Positions 33,422-42,512 of a stretch of 64,000 nt of DNA are shown here, one piece after another. The notes below the pieces were generated by a model. The model did not search any database. It was not told the DNA's origin and was given only the letters and a program-made list of their open reading frames with translations. The stretch is from Gordonia sp. SID5947 (lineage in GTDB: Bacteria; Actinomycetota; Actinomycetes; Mycobacteriales; Mycobacteriaceae). Made by a program: the position numbers and the translations under genes. The stretch lies in NCBI RefSeq assembly GCF_009862785.1, contig NZ_WWHU01000001.1, positions 2,666,001-2,730,000 on the forward strand, given 5' to 3'. Numbering within the stretch: position 1 is the stretch's first letter; every line of letters begins with the position of its first letter.

Positions 33422-35835
33422 TGCCGGGCAGCGTCCAGCTCACCCTGACCGCACGCGTGAACCCTTCGGCCGCGGACGCGCGCCGCGGGATCGTGCGGGT
33501 GCATTCGGAAGTGCTCACCGCTCTGGGCCTGCGTGAATGGGATGCGGTCTCGATCACCGGTGCCCGGGTGACCGCGGCGGTGGTCGCGGATGCCGGCTCC
33601 GGAACCCCGACGGGTACCGCGCTGCTCGATGACATCACCTTCTCCAACGCCGGCGTCCGCGAGAACGCGTCGGTGGTGGTGGCACCGGTGCAGGTGCACG
33701 GCGCCACCCGCATCACCGTCTCCGGTTCCGCACTCGCCACGCGGTCGGTGGACGAGACGACGCTGCGTCGGGCACTCCTCGGCAAGGTCGTCTCGGTCGG
33801 CGACGCCGTGTCGCTGTTGCCACGGGACCTCGGACCCGAGTTCACCGCCGGTGCGGCCACCCGGGCCCTCGCGGTGTCGGTCGGCATCACCTGGACCAAT
33901 GAGCTGCTCACGGTCGCCGCCACCGACCCGGCCGGTCCGGTGAGTGTGCAGACCAACACCGCAGTGTTGTGGGCAGGCGACGGCGCGCCGAAAGTGTCGC
34001 CGCCGCCCTCGGCGCCCGCCCCGTCGACGGCGCTGGGCTTCGCGGCCACGCAGCCGTCGTCATCGGCCCGCCGATCCGCCGGCGCCGGCTCCGCCACCGC
34101 GCCGACGACGACGCCGGGGGTGGTCTCGCATGGCTCGTCGTCGAGCATCGCGGCCCGGCCGGTCTCCACTCTGGTCGGCCTCGACAGCCAGGTCACCAAG
34201 CTCACCGAATGGCTGACCATCACGCTCGACGAGCCGGAGGTGCTGCGCACGCTGGGCGCCGCACCACGCCTGGGTGTGCTCGTGACCGGTCCCGCCGGTG
34301 GTGGCAAGGCCACGCTGGTCCGTTCGGTGTGTGCGGATCGTCGGCTCACCACTGTCGACGGGCCCACCGTCGGTGCGTTGGAGGCCGGTGCACGTCTGGC
34401 GGCGGTGCGGTCGGCGATCGCGGACCTTCGCGACGGCGGTGGTGTCCTGTTGGTCACCGACGTCGATGCCCTGCTGCCCGCGCCGAAAGACCCGGCTCCG
34501 GCCGAACCGGTCTCCACCCTGATCCTCGACGAGCTCCGTGCAGCCATCGCCGATCGCGGCGACACCACGGCCGGGGCACAGGCCGGCACGATCGCGTTGA
34601 TCGCGACGACCGCCGAGGCCGTTCGCCTCGACAGCCGGCTGCGCGATCCGTCGCTCTGCGATCGCGAGCTGATCCTGGGCCTGCCCGACATGGCCACGCG
34701 CGCGCGACTGCTCGGCGTCATCCTCACCGACGTGCCGAGCGAAGGTCATCTCGACCTCGACGTGATCGCCTCCCGCACACCGGGTTTCGTCGCAGGCGAC
34801 CTGGCGGCCCTGGCCCGGGAAGCCGCACTGCGCGCAGCCGCTCGGGTGACCGGCGCCGGAAGCGAAGCGAGCGGGCCGAATCAGACCGGCGCCGGGAGCG
34901 CAGCGAGCGGGCCGAGACAGACCCGCACCGACGACAGGCCGAGCATCGCGCTGCGCACCGACGACCTGGTCGGAGCACTCGAGGTGATCCGCCCCGTCTC
35001 ACGGGTGGATTCGCCCGAGGTGGCGCTGGGCTCGATCACCCTGGACGAGGTCGGCGACATGGTGGAGACCAAGCAGGCGCTGACCGAGGCCGTGTTGTGG
35101 CCACTGCAGCATCCGGACACCTTCACCCGGCTGGGCGTGGAGCCGCCGCGGGGCGTCCTGCTGTTCGGTCCGCCGGGATGTGGAAAGACGTTTGTCGTGC
35201 GGGCACTGGCGGCGTCGGGCCGGTTGTCGGTGCACACGGTCAAGGGTGCCGAGTTGATGGACAAATGGGTCGGATCGTCGGAAAAGGCGGTCCGCGACCT
35301 GTTCGACAGGGCGCGTGAGTCGGCGCCGTCACTGATCTTCCTCGACGAGATCGACGCCCTGGCACCGCGGCGCGGTCAGTCCACCGATTCGGGCGTCGGC
35401 GATCGGGTGGTCGCCGCGCTGCTAACCGAGCTCGACGGCGTCGAGCCGCTTCAGGACGTGGTGGTGCTCGGGGCGACCAACCGGCCGGACCTGATCGATC
35501 CGGCCCTGCTACGTCCCGGCCGCCTCGAACGGCTGGTGTTCGTGCCGCCGCCGGATGCCGCCGCCCGCGCCGAGATCCTGCGCGCGTCGGGCCGCAATGT
35601 GCCGCTGGCCGAGGGCGTCGATCTGCAGGCGCTCGCCGACGACCTGGAGGGTTACTCGGCCGCCGACTGTTCGGCGTTGCTGAGGGAGGCCGCGTTGTCG
35701 GCGATGCGGCGTGACATCGACGCCGCGACGGTGAGCCCGGACGACGTCGCGGAGGCACGCACGCGGGTCCGCCCGTCGCTCGATGCGGCGCAGGTGGAGA
35801 ACCTGCGCTCTTACGCCGAGCGACGCGTCGAGTAG
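33421..35835 (+). CDS. CDC48/VCP-like AAA ATPase with two ATPase domains (Rv0435c-like)
   Basis: An 804-residue protein with a CDC48 N-domain (residues ~1-180, opening VQLTLTARVNPSAADARRGI) and two AAA modules. D1 has a Walker A reading GPAGGGKATL, where Ala replaces the usual Thr/Ser after Lys, and a Walker B VTDVDALL lacking the catalytic Glu, so D1 is probably inactive. D2 is canonical: GPPGCGKTFVV, LIFLDEIDALAPRRG and GATNRPDLIDPALLRPGRLE. Two 36-nt repeat units lie between D1 and D2. It is co-transcribed with pssA. By family it remodels or unfolds proteins; substrates are unknown. Confidence 0.92.
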   Translation: MPGSVQLTLTARVNPSAADARRGIVRVHSEVLTALGLREWDAVSITGARVTAAVVADAGSGTPTGTALLDDITFSNAGVRENASVVVAPVQVHGATRITVSGSALATRSVDETTLRRALLGKVVSVGDAVSLLPRDLGPEFTAGAATRALAVSVGITWTNELLTVAATDPAGPVSVQTNTAVLWAGDGAPKVSPPPSAPAPSTALGFAATQPSSSARRSAGAGSATAPTTTPGVVSHGSSSSIAARPVSTLVGLDSQVTKLTEWLTITLDEPEVLRTLGAAPRLGVLVTGPAGGGKATLVRSVCADRRLTTVDGPTVGALEAGARLAAVRSAIADLRDGGGVLLVTDVDALLPAPKDPAPAEPVSTLILDELRAAIADRGDTTAGAQAGTIALIATTAEAVRLDSRLRDPSLCDRELILGLPDMATRARLLGVILTDVPSEGHLDLDVIASRTPGFVAGDLAALAREAALRAAARVTGAGSEASGPNQTGAGSAASGPRQTRTDDRPSIALRTDDLVGALEVIRPVSRVDSPEVALGSITLDEVGDMVETKQALTEAVLWPLQHPDTFTRLGVEPPRGVLLFGPPGCGKTFVVRALAASGRLSVHTVKGAELMDKWVGSSEKAVRDLFDRARESAPSLIFLDEIDALAPRRGQSTDSGVGDRVVAALLTELDGVEPLQDVVVLGATNRPDLIDPALLRPGRLERLVFVPPPDAAARAEILRASGRNVPLAEGVDLQALADDLEGYSAADCSALLREAALSAMRRDIDAATVSPDDVAEARTRVRPSLDAAQVENLRSYAERRVE
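34852..34923 (+). repeat. Two tandem 36-nt in-frame repeat units, cluster 3
   Basis: Units at 34852-34887 and 34888-34923 encode GAGSEASGPNQT and GAGSAASGPRQT. They match the units in speE and lie in the linker between the two ATPase domains. They differ from each other more than those of cluster 2, so they may be older. Confidence 0.9.
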
Positions 35836-35860
35836 CAGCGCCGGCCGCCGATGGGTCGGG

Positions 35861-36235
35861 TCATCCGCACCCATCGTCCGTCGGCAGGACGCAGAACTGG
35901 TTGCCCTCCGGATCGGCGAGGACTACCCACGGCAGGTCGGCGTCGTCGGCGACGAGCACCGCTCCCTCGTCCCGCAGATGTCGGACCTCGTCGATCTGCG
36001 TCGTGTGCGACGGCCGGATGTCGAGATGCAGGTGCGCGACGTCGGGCGCCGGATCGGTCGCGGCCTGGAACAACAGCTGGCAGGGGTGGTCAGACGACCC
36101 GATCTCCACGAATTCGGTTCCGCGATCGTCGGACCAGCGCCTGGTCACGTCGATCCCGAGCGCCCGGCACCAGAAACCTGCCAGGCCCTCGGGATCGCGG
36201 CTGTTGACGACGGGGCACACGAGGTGCGAGGCCAT
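35861..36235 (-). CDS. VOC (glyoxalase/bleomycin-resistance-like) family protein
   Basis: A 124-residue single-domain VOC protein: HLVCPVVNSRDPEGLAGFWC, the central HLHLDIRPSHTTQIDEVRHL, and the closing WVVLADPEGNQFCVLP, whose Asp-Pro-Glu-Gly-Asn signature is typical of the Glyoxalase_6 group. It should be a small cytoplasmic binding protein or enzyme. A GTG at 36244 is an alternative start. It is convergent with the AAA ATPase gene (25-bp gap). Confidence 0.88.
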   Translation of the reverse strand: MASHLVCPVVNSRDPEGLAGFWCRALGIDVTRRWSDDRGTEFVEIGSSDHPCQLLFQAATDPAPDVAHLHLDIRPSHTTQIDEVRHLRDEGAVLVADDADLPWVVLADPEGNQFCVLPTDDGCG

Positions 36236-36280
36236 GCAGCTCACGCTACCGCGATGCCCTCGTCACGAGGTGCGACTCCA

Positions 36281-36772
36281 CTAGGAGGTGGTGGTCGACC
36301 CCTGGGTCGGCGCGGTCTGGTCCTGCTGACCGGGCATCTGTCCCTGACCGGTCTGTCCGCCCGGCATCTGACCCGGGGCGCCCGGCATCTGACCCATGCC
36401 GCCCTGGCCGGTTCCCGTGCCACCGCCTGGCATCCCGCCCCCTGGCATTCCCGCGCCTGGCATTCCCCCGCCTGGCATCCCGCCCTGCACGCCGCCGGGC
36501 ATGTTCATACCGGGCCCCTGGTTCGACGACGAGTTCCCGGCGAAGTAGCCGGCCCCGAACCCGATCAGCGCGAAGACGACGGCGATCCCGATGCCGCCCG
36601 CGATGACCGCATTGCGCAGCTTGTCGCTGACCGCGGTGGTGGCGGCCGGCCGTCCGGTTGGCTGTCCAGCCGGCTCGAACGCCTCGGTCGGCGTGTTGTC
36701 GGGTCCCGGCTCGCCGCGGTGACCGGCGGACTGTTCGCTCGAGGCGATCGTCGCCCCCTGTGGTGTGGACAT
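36281..36772 (-). CDS. Membrane protein with Met-Pro-Gly-Gly repeats
   Basis: A 163-residue protein of unknown role. Residues ~1-50 are polar and Pro/Thr-rich, then one membrane helix (AVIAGGIGIAVVFALIGFGA) precedes a low-complexity outer tail. The tail repeats M-P-G-G-G/A about nine times, then shifts to Gln-Met-Pro-Gly and ends in Ser/Thr. Methionine-rich extracytoplasmic repeats can bind Cu(I), but there is no cysteine or histidine in the repeats and no copper gene nearby, so that is only a possibility. The ATG at 36772 (MSTPQGAT) is preferred to 36787. Confidence 0.7.
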   Translation of the reverse strand: MSTPQGATIASSEQSAGHRGEPGPDNTPTEAFEPAGQPTGRPAATTAVSDKLRNAVIAGGIGIAVVFALIGFGAGYFAGNSSSNQGPGMNMPGGVQGGMPGGGMPGAGMPGGGMPGGGTGTGQGGMGQMPGAPGQMPGGQTGQGQMPGQQDQTAPTQGSTTTS

Positions 36773-36896
36773 CGGTGTCGGTCTCACTTTCTACGAAATG
36801 TAAAAGAGACATCCACCCTGGGTCCGCCGGCTGACCGCAGACTGCCGCGCACCTGTCAGTTCACTGTGAGATCGGGCAAGGCGGACAGCGAACCGG

Positions 36897-37316
36897 TCAG
36901 TCGACGCTCACCTGGTAGAACACCGACGACCCGCCGCCGGCCGCCCCGGCAGTGGTCCCCACCTGCACCCAGTAGGTCGCGCTCCCCTTCTTCGCCGAGA
37001 GGATCACCACCTTCTGGCCGCCGTCGGCGCTGCGTTGGGATTCGGCGAAGCCCGCATCGGTGAGAGTGGTGACCGCGTTCTCGAGCACGTTCCCCGAGTC
37101 ACGACCGCCCTGGACGGTCACCGACCACCCGTCCGCGCGAGTTCCGTCGGCGGTCAGCACAGTGCCCTCGACCAACGGGACCTGAGCGGCGGGAAAGTCC
37201 TTCGGCAACGCCGCACCGGCAGGTGCGGCGTCCTCGTCGGACCCGCAACCGGACAGCAACACCGCGGCCGCGACCACCACTGCGAGCAGGGTTGACAGCC
37301 TGTAGAAGCGCATCAT
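36897..37316 (-). CDS. Putative secreted lipoprotein
   Basis: A 139-residue protein with a lipoprotein signal (LLAVVVAAAVLLSGCGSDED; lipobox LLSGC with acylated Cys near residue 24) and a ~115-residue outer domain of alternating strands (GWSVTVQGGRDSGNVLENAV, then ATYWVQVGTTAGA). No family is recognised. It is divergent from the mrp operon with a 77-bp gap. It would sit on the outer face of the membrane. Confidence 0.82.
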   Translation of the reverse strand: MMRFYRLSTLLAVVVAAAVLLSGCGSDEDAAPAGAALPKDFPAAQVPLVEGTVLTADGTRADGWSVTVQGGRDSGNVLENAVTTLTDAGFAESQRSADGGQKVVILSAKKGSATYWVQVGTTAGAAGGGSSVFYQVSVD

Positions 37317-37393
37317 GCCAGCAACGGTAAGGTAGAGCGGGCGGGCCTCGCCCGTGACACCCCGCCCGAATCTGCGAAAGACGGTGTGCCCAC

Positions 37394-40306
37394 TTGATCT
37401 CCGTGTTGGCTGCGCTCGCGGTCTCTGCGCTGCTCGCGCCGCCGGTGATCAAGTGGCTGGGTACACGTGGTTTCTACGTGCTCGCACTCGCTCCCGCGGG
37501 GGCGCTCGTCTGGGTCGTCCTGAACTGGCCACAAGAGGGCGAGCCCCCCGTCGTCGAGACGGTGAAATGGGTGCCGGTCCTGCAGATGGACATCGTCACC
37601 CGGTTCGACACCCTCAGTGCCATCCTGTCGGTCCTCATCCTCGGCGTCGGCGCACTCGTGCTCTGTTACTGCGCCCACTACTTCGACGACGCCAGGCCGC
37701 GGGTCGCCGTGTTCGGTGGCGAGATGATCGCGTTCGCCGCCGCGATGTTCGGGCTGGTGGTCAGCGACAACATGCTCGTCCTGTACGTGTTCTGGGAACT
37801 GACCACCGTGCTGTCGTTCATGCTCGTCGGGTTCTACGGCATCCGCGCGACCGCGCGCCGCGCCGCCACCCAGGCCTTGCTGGTCACCACCGCCGGCGGG
37901 CTGGCCATGCTGGTCGGCATCATCATGCTGGGCGAGAAGACCGGCAGCTACCTGCTCTCGGATCTCCTGGCCGATCCGCCCGCGAGCAGCGGGTACGTCG
38001 ACTGTGCCGTAGTCCTGTTGCTCATCGGCGCGCTGAGCAAATCCGCCATCGTGCCGTTCCATTTCTGGCTCCCGGGCGCGATGGCCGCGCCGACCCCGGT
38101 CAGCGCGTATCTGCACGCGGCAGCCATGGTCAAGGCCGGCATCTACCTGATCGCACGTCTCGCCCCGGCCTTCTCCACGACGACGAGCTGGCACATCGCC
38201 GTGGTCGCACTCGGCATGGTCACGATGATCCTCGGCGGCTGGCGTTCCCTGCGGGAACTCGACCTCAAGCTCGTACTCGCCTTCGGAACGGTCTCGCAGC
38301 TCGGGTTCATGGCGGTGCTGGTCGGCATCGGCGACGCGAACGTCGCCATGGCCGGGATCACGATGCTCGTCGCGCACGCATTCTTCAAGGCCGCGCTGTT
38401 CATGGTCGTGGGCATCATCGACCACTCGACGGGCACCCGCGACATCCGCAAACTGGCCCGACTGGGTCATCGCCTGCCGGTGCTCGCGCTGACCGCTGCG
38501 GTGGCCGGGGCCAGCATGGCCGGGCTGCCGCTGACCATCGGCTTCGTCGGGAAGGAGACGGCCTTCGGGTCGGTGTGGGACACGGGCGCCTACGTGCCCT
38601 GGCAGTCCGAGACGATCGACATCGTGCTGCTGGTCGGTTCGGTCATCACCTTTGCCTACACCTGCCGGTTCCTCTGGGGCGCGTTCGGCCGTAAGGTCCG
38701 CTCCACACCGAGCCCGGCGGTGGCCAAGATGCATCCGCCCACCCCAATGTTCCTCGCGGCGCCGGTCCTGCTGGCCGTCGGCGGCGTGATCGCGGGCATC
38801 TTCAGCCCGCAGGTCGGTGACCTGTTCGAGCCGTACGCGCAAACCCTTCCGGCCTACGGCCACGAGCTCGAGCACCTGGCGATGTGGCACGGCTTCGGTC
38901 TGCCGGTCGTGTTCTCGATCATCGTGATCGTGGCCGGCGCACTGCTGTTCCTGCTCACCCGGCGAATGCGCGAACAGCTCTTCCGATACCGCCCGCTCCT
39001 CAACGCCGACCGCATCTACGACGCGACCCTGCGCACCGCGGACACGCTCTCCCTCCTCCTCACCCGCAACACCCAGCGCGGCTCTCTACCGATCACCCAG
39101 GGCGTGATCTTGTCGACGGCGATCGTGGTGCCGGTCGCGGCGCTCGCCCTGGGATCGCGGACGCGCCTGGAGATCGCCGGGTTCGACACCGCGGTGCAAT
39201 TCGTGATCGGCTCCATCATCGCGGTCGCCGCCGTGGCCGCGGTGCTGCTGCGCAACCGTCTCGCCGCCACCCTGGTCGTCGGTCTCACCGGTTACGGCGC
39301 GGGCATGCTCTTCGCGCTCTACGGGGCCCCCGACCTCGCGCTCACCCAGTTCCTGGTGGAGACGCTGACGCTGGTGATCTTCGTCCTGGTGCTGCGCAAA
39401 CTGCCCGCGGAGCCCGAGCCCCGCCACGCAACCCGATTCAAACCGTTGCGTGCGCTCATCGGGGTCGCGTTCGGCGCATCGCTCGTGATCATCGGCCTGT
39501 TCGCGGCTGCGGCACGGTCCGAGCAGCCGCTGCACGTCGACATCCCGGCGGCGGCCTACGAATTCGGCCACGGCGCCAACGCGGTCAACGTCCTGCTGGT
39601 CGATGTGCGGGCTTGGGACACCCTTGCGGAGGTCTCCGTGCTCATCGTCGCGGCGACCGGCGTGGCGTCCATGGTGTTCCGCAACCGCCGGTTCGGTGCC
39701 GCACCGCGCGTCGCCGATGCGGCGCGCCTGCAGGCGGGGATCAACGGTGAGGATGTCGACGATCCCATCCCGCCGGACCGGACCCGATGGTTGCTGGGCA
39801 GCGATTTCCGCGACCCGCGCCACCGGTCGATGGTCCTCGAGGCTACGACGCGACTGATCTTCCCGACGATGGTCGTGTTGTCGGTCTACTTCTTCTACGC
39901 CGGTCACAATGCCCCCGGTGGCGGCTTCGCCGGCGGTCTCACCATGGGCCTCGCGCTGGTGCTCCGCTATCTCGCCGGGGGCCGGTACGAACTCGGCGAG
40001 GCGCTGCCGATCGAGCCGGGTCGCATCCTGGGCGCCGGCCTGGCGATCTCCGCCGGTACCGCGTCGGCATCGCTCCTGCTGGGTGCGCCTGCCCTGTCGT
40101 CGGCGGTCGTCGAGATGACGCTGCCGGTGCTCGGCGACGTGAAACTCGTGACGGCCCTGTTCTTCGATCTCGGCATCTACCTGATCGTGGTCGGGCTGGT
40201 TCTCGACATCCTGCGCAGCCTCGGCGCCCGCCTCGACGTCGAATCCAGCGCGGCCGACAACACGCCGGCGCCGGTGCGCGTCACCGCCGGGGAGGTGCCC
40301 CAATGA
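37394..40306 (+). CDS. mrpA: Na+/H+ antiporter subunit A with fused MnhB domain
   Basis: A 970-residue protein, the large Mrp subunit. Residues ~1-500 are the NuoL/ND5-like proton channel (MLVLYVFWELTTVLSFMLVG, SAIVPFHFWLPGAMAAPTPV, the Lys/Glu-bearing helices). A DUF4040/MnhB-like region follows, and the C-terminal ~150 residues (FFYAGHNAPGGGFAGGLTMG) are the MnhB domain that other bacteria encode separately. This A/B fusion explains the absence of an mrpB gene. The start is a TTG at 37394; a GTG at 37403 is an alternative. First gene of a six-gene operon for Na+/H+ exchange and pH or salt tolerance. Confidence 0.95.
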   Translation: MISVLAALAVSALLAPPVIKWLGTRGFYVLALAPAGALVWVVLNWPQEGEPPVVETVKWVPVLQMDIVTRFDTLSAILSVLILGVGALVLCYCAHYFDDARPRVAVFGGEMIAFAAAMFGLVVSDNMLVLYVFWELTTVLSFMLVGFYGIRATARRAATQALLVTTAGGLAMLVGIIMLGEKTGSYLLSDLLADPPASSGYVDCAVVLLLIGALSKSAIVPFHFWLPGAMAAPTPVSAYLHAAAMVKAGIYLIARLAPAFSTTTSWHIAVVALGMVTMILGGWRSLRELDLKLVLAFGTVSQLGFMAVLVGIGDANVAMAGITMLVAHAFFKAALFMVVGIIDHSTGTRDIRKLARLGHRLPVLALTAAVAGASMAGLPLTIGFVGKETAFGSVWDTGAYVPWQSETIDIVLLVGSVITFAYTCRFLWGAFGRKVRSTPSPAVAKMHPPTPMFLAAPVLLAVGGVIAGIFSPQVGDLFEPYAQTLPAYGHELEHLAMWHGFGLPVVFSIIVIVAGALLFLLTRRMREQLFRYRPLLNADRIYDATLRTADTLSLLLTRNTQRGSLPITQGVILSTAIVVPVAALALGSRTRLEIAGFDTAVQFVIGSIIAVAAVAAVLLRNRLAATLVVGLTGYGAGMLFALYGAPDLALTQFLVETLTLVIFVLVLRKLPAEPEPRHATRFKPLRALIGVAFGASLVIIGLFAAAARSEQPLHVDIPAAAYEFGHGANAVNVLLVDVRAWDTLAEVSVLIVAATGVASMVFRNRRFGAAPRVADAARLQAGINGEDVDDPIPPDRTRWLLGSDFRDPRHRSMVLEATTRLIFPTMVVLSVYFFYAGHNAPGGGFAGGLTMGLALVLRYLAGGRYELGEALPIEPGRILGAGLAISAGTASASLLLGAPALSSAVVEMTLPVLGDVKLVTALFFDLGIYLIVVGLVLDILRSLGARLDVESSAADNTPAPVRVTAGEVPQ

Positions 40307-40905
40307 GCGTCAATCTGGGGTTGCTGATCGTCATCGGTGTGCTGGCCGCGTGCGGCGCCTACCTGTTGATGGAACGCAGCCTGATCCGCATGCTGTTCGG
40401 GCTCCTCTTGTGCGGCAACGCGATCAACCTGCTGATCCTGGTGGTGTCCGGCGGCATGGGCAACCCGCCCATCATGGGCCGGTCGTCGGAGAGCCGAGCA
40501 TCCGACGCCGACCCCCTGGCACAGGCGATGATCCTGACCGCCATCGTCATCACGATGGGCGTCGCCGCATTCGTGTTGTCGCTGGTCTATCGCCTCTTCG
40601 TGATCAACCGCGACGACGACGATCTCGAGGACGACACCGAGGACGTGAAGATCCTCAGCGGATCGCTGGACACCGCGCCCGACCGCGACCGGACCGACGA
40701 CCCGATCACCCTCGCCGACACTGCGGCGGGCGATCTCTACGACGATGAGGGCAACCCGATCACACCGGAGGAATTCGCGGCACGGCATGCGGAGATGATC
40801 GAGACCGACCTCATGCCCGAAGACGCCGATGTCATCGACGAGAACGTTCGCGACAACGACTCCGCGATCAGCGTCTCCCGTCCCGAGGATGGGGGGAGCC
40901 GATGA
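40303..40905 (+). CDS. mrpC: Na+/H+ antiporter subunit C, with acidic tail
   Basis: A 200-residue NuoK-like subunit. The first ~105 residues hold three membrane helices with the family motif GLLLCGNAINLLILVVSGGM and AMILTAIVITMGVAAFVLSL. The remaining ~95 residues are an unusually long Asp/Glu-rich cytoplasmic tail (beginning RDDDDLEDDTEDVKIL); most MrpC proteins are 110-150 residues. GGGGAGG precedes the ATG. It overlaps mrpA and mrpD by 4 bases each. Confidence 0.95.
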   Translation: MSVNLGLLIVIGVLAACGAYLLMERSLIRMLFGLLLCGNAINLLILVVSGGMGNPPIMGRSSESRASDADPLAQAMILTAIVITMGVAAFVLSLVYRLFVINRDDDDLEDDTEDVKILSGSLDTAPDRDRTDDPITLADTAAGDLYDDEGNPITPEEFAARHAEMIETDLMPEDADVIDENVRDNDSAISVSRPEDGGSR

Positions 40906-42512
40906 CCCCGCAGCCGTCGTGGATCCCGGTCCTCATCACGCTGCCCACGCTGGTACCGATCCTGGCGGCCGCGCTCACGCTGCTCGGTGGCCGAAGCCCG
41001 CGCTTTCAGCGGTCGATCGCGGTGGGCGCCATCTCGGTGGTGTTCATCGCATCGTGCATCCTGCTCTATCTCACCAATGCACGCGGTACGTTCGCCGTCA
41101 CGATCGGCGGGTGGGGTGACAAGGGCTTCCCCAACGGCCCGCTCGGCATCACGCTGGTCGTCGACCAGCTCGCGGCGCTGATGCTGGTGGTCTCGACCAT
41201 CGTGCTGCTCTGCGTCGTCGTGTACGCGGTCGGCCAGGGCATCCGCGACGGGACGTCGCAGCAGCCGGTGTCGATCTTCCTGCCCAGCTACCTGATCCTG
41301 ACGGCCGGTGTGTGCAACGCCTTCCTGGCCGGGGACCTGTTCAACCTGTACGTCTCGTTCGAGGTCCTGCTGGCCGCGAGCTTCGTGCTGCTCACGTTGG
41401 GAGCGAGTCCCGAGCGGGTGCGCGCAGGCGCCTCCTACGTGATGGTCTCGATGGTGTCGTCGCTGATCTTCCTGTCCGGCATCGCCTTCGCCTACGCGAC
41501 CACGGGGACGCTGAACCTCGCCGAGATGGCCGCGCGCCTCGACAACGTGCCCGACGGAACCCGCAACGCGCTGTTTGCCGTGCTGCTTGTCGCGTTCGGC
41601 ATCAAGGCCGCGGTGTTCCCGCTGTCCACTTGGTTGCCCGACTCGTACCCGACCGCCCCCGCACCGGTCACCGCGGTGTTCGCCGGCCTGCTCACCAAGG
41701 TCGGTGTGTACGCGATCATCCGCGCCCACACCCTGCTGTTCCCGGGCGGCTCGATGGACACGGTGCTCCTCATCGCCGGTCTGCTCACCATGCTGATCGG
41801 CATCTTCGGCGCGATCGCCCAGTCCGACATCAAACGACTGCTGTCCTTCACCCTCGTCAGCCACATCGGGTACATGGTGTTCGGTATCGCGTTGTCGTCG
41901 CGGTTCGGGCTGTCGGCGGCCATCTACTACGTCGCCCACCACATCCTGGTGCAGACCACGTTGTTCCTGGTGGTCGGTCTCATCGAACGCCAAGCCGGGT
42001 CGTCGTCGCTGCGCCGTCTGGGTGGGCTCATCTCCACCCCGGTGCTGGCCGGTCTGTTCCTGATCCCCGCGCTCAATCTGGGTGGCATCCCACCGTTCTC
42101 GGGCTTCATCGGCAAGGTCGCGCTCCTCGAGGCCGGCGCGCAGGACGGCTCGGTGCTGGCGTGGGTGCTGGTCGCCGGGTCGGTCGTGACGAGCCTGCTC
42201 ACGCTGTACGTGATGGCGCGCGTGTGGACCAAGGGCTTCTGGCGTGCCCGTGCGGACGCCCCGGAGGGCGAACTGGCCGACCAGGGCCCGTCGGCGCTGA
42301 TCGACGAGAGCGCCGACATCGCCTTCGACGACCGGGCCGACGTCGGCCGGATGCCGATCGGCATGGTCATCCCGACCGCGGTGATGGTCGGCGCCGGACT
42401 CGTGCTGACGCTGTGGGCCGGTCCGATCATCGGTTTCACCGACCGTGCGGCCACCGACATCGCCGACCGCGGCATCTACATGGAAGCGGTGCTCGGAGGT
42501 GACGGCCGATGA
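40902..42512 (+). CDS. mrpD: Na+/H+ antiporter subunit D
   Basis: A 536-residue NuoN/ND4-like channel subunit with about fourteen helices. Landmarks are LFNLYVSFEVLLAASFVLLT, AAVFPLSTWLPDSYPTAPAP, SDIKRLLSFTLVSHIGYMVF and GIPPFSGFIGKVALLEAGAQ. With MrpA it forms the ion-translocating arm. A cytoplasmic loop of ~40 residues (DAPEGELADQGPSALIDESA) lies before the last helix. It overlaps the neighbouring genes by 4 bases. Confidence 0.96.
   Translation: MTPQPSWIPVLITLPTLVPILAAALTLLGGRSPRFQRSIAVGAISVVFIASCILLYLTNARGTFAVTIGGWGDKGFPNGPLGITLVVDQLAALMLVVSTIVLLCVVVYAVGQGIRDGTSQQPVSIFLPSYLILTAGVCNAFLAGDLFNLYVSFEVLLAASFVLLTLGASPERVRAGASYVMVSMVSSLIFLSGIAFAYATTGTLNLAEMAARLDNVPDGTRNALFAVLLVAFGIKAAVFPLSTWLPDSYPTAPAPVTAVFAGLLTKVGVYAIIRAHTLLFPGGSMDTVLLIAGLLTMLIGIFGAIAQSDIKRLLSFTLVSHIGYMVFGIALSSRFGLSAAIYYVAHHILVQTTLFLVVGLIERQAGSSSLRRLGGLISTPVLAGLFLIPALNLGGIPPFSGFIGKVALLEAGAQDGSVLAWVLVAGSVVTSLLTLYVMARVWTKGFWRARADAPEGELADQGPSALIDESADIAFDDRADVGRMPIGMVIPTAVMVGAGLVLTLWAGPIIGFTDRAATDIADRGIYMEAVLGGDGR

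Noticed and set aside
36430..36500. DNA tandem repeats in the Met-Pro-Gly gene as a mobile element
   Set aside because: They are short codon-level repeats within one coding sequence and are not found elsewhere in the window.
37313..38890. 525-codon minus-strand frame opposite mrpA
   Set aside because: Antisense shadow of MrpA; highly charged His/Asp/Arg composition with no domain.
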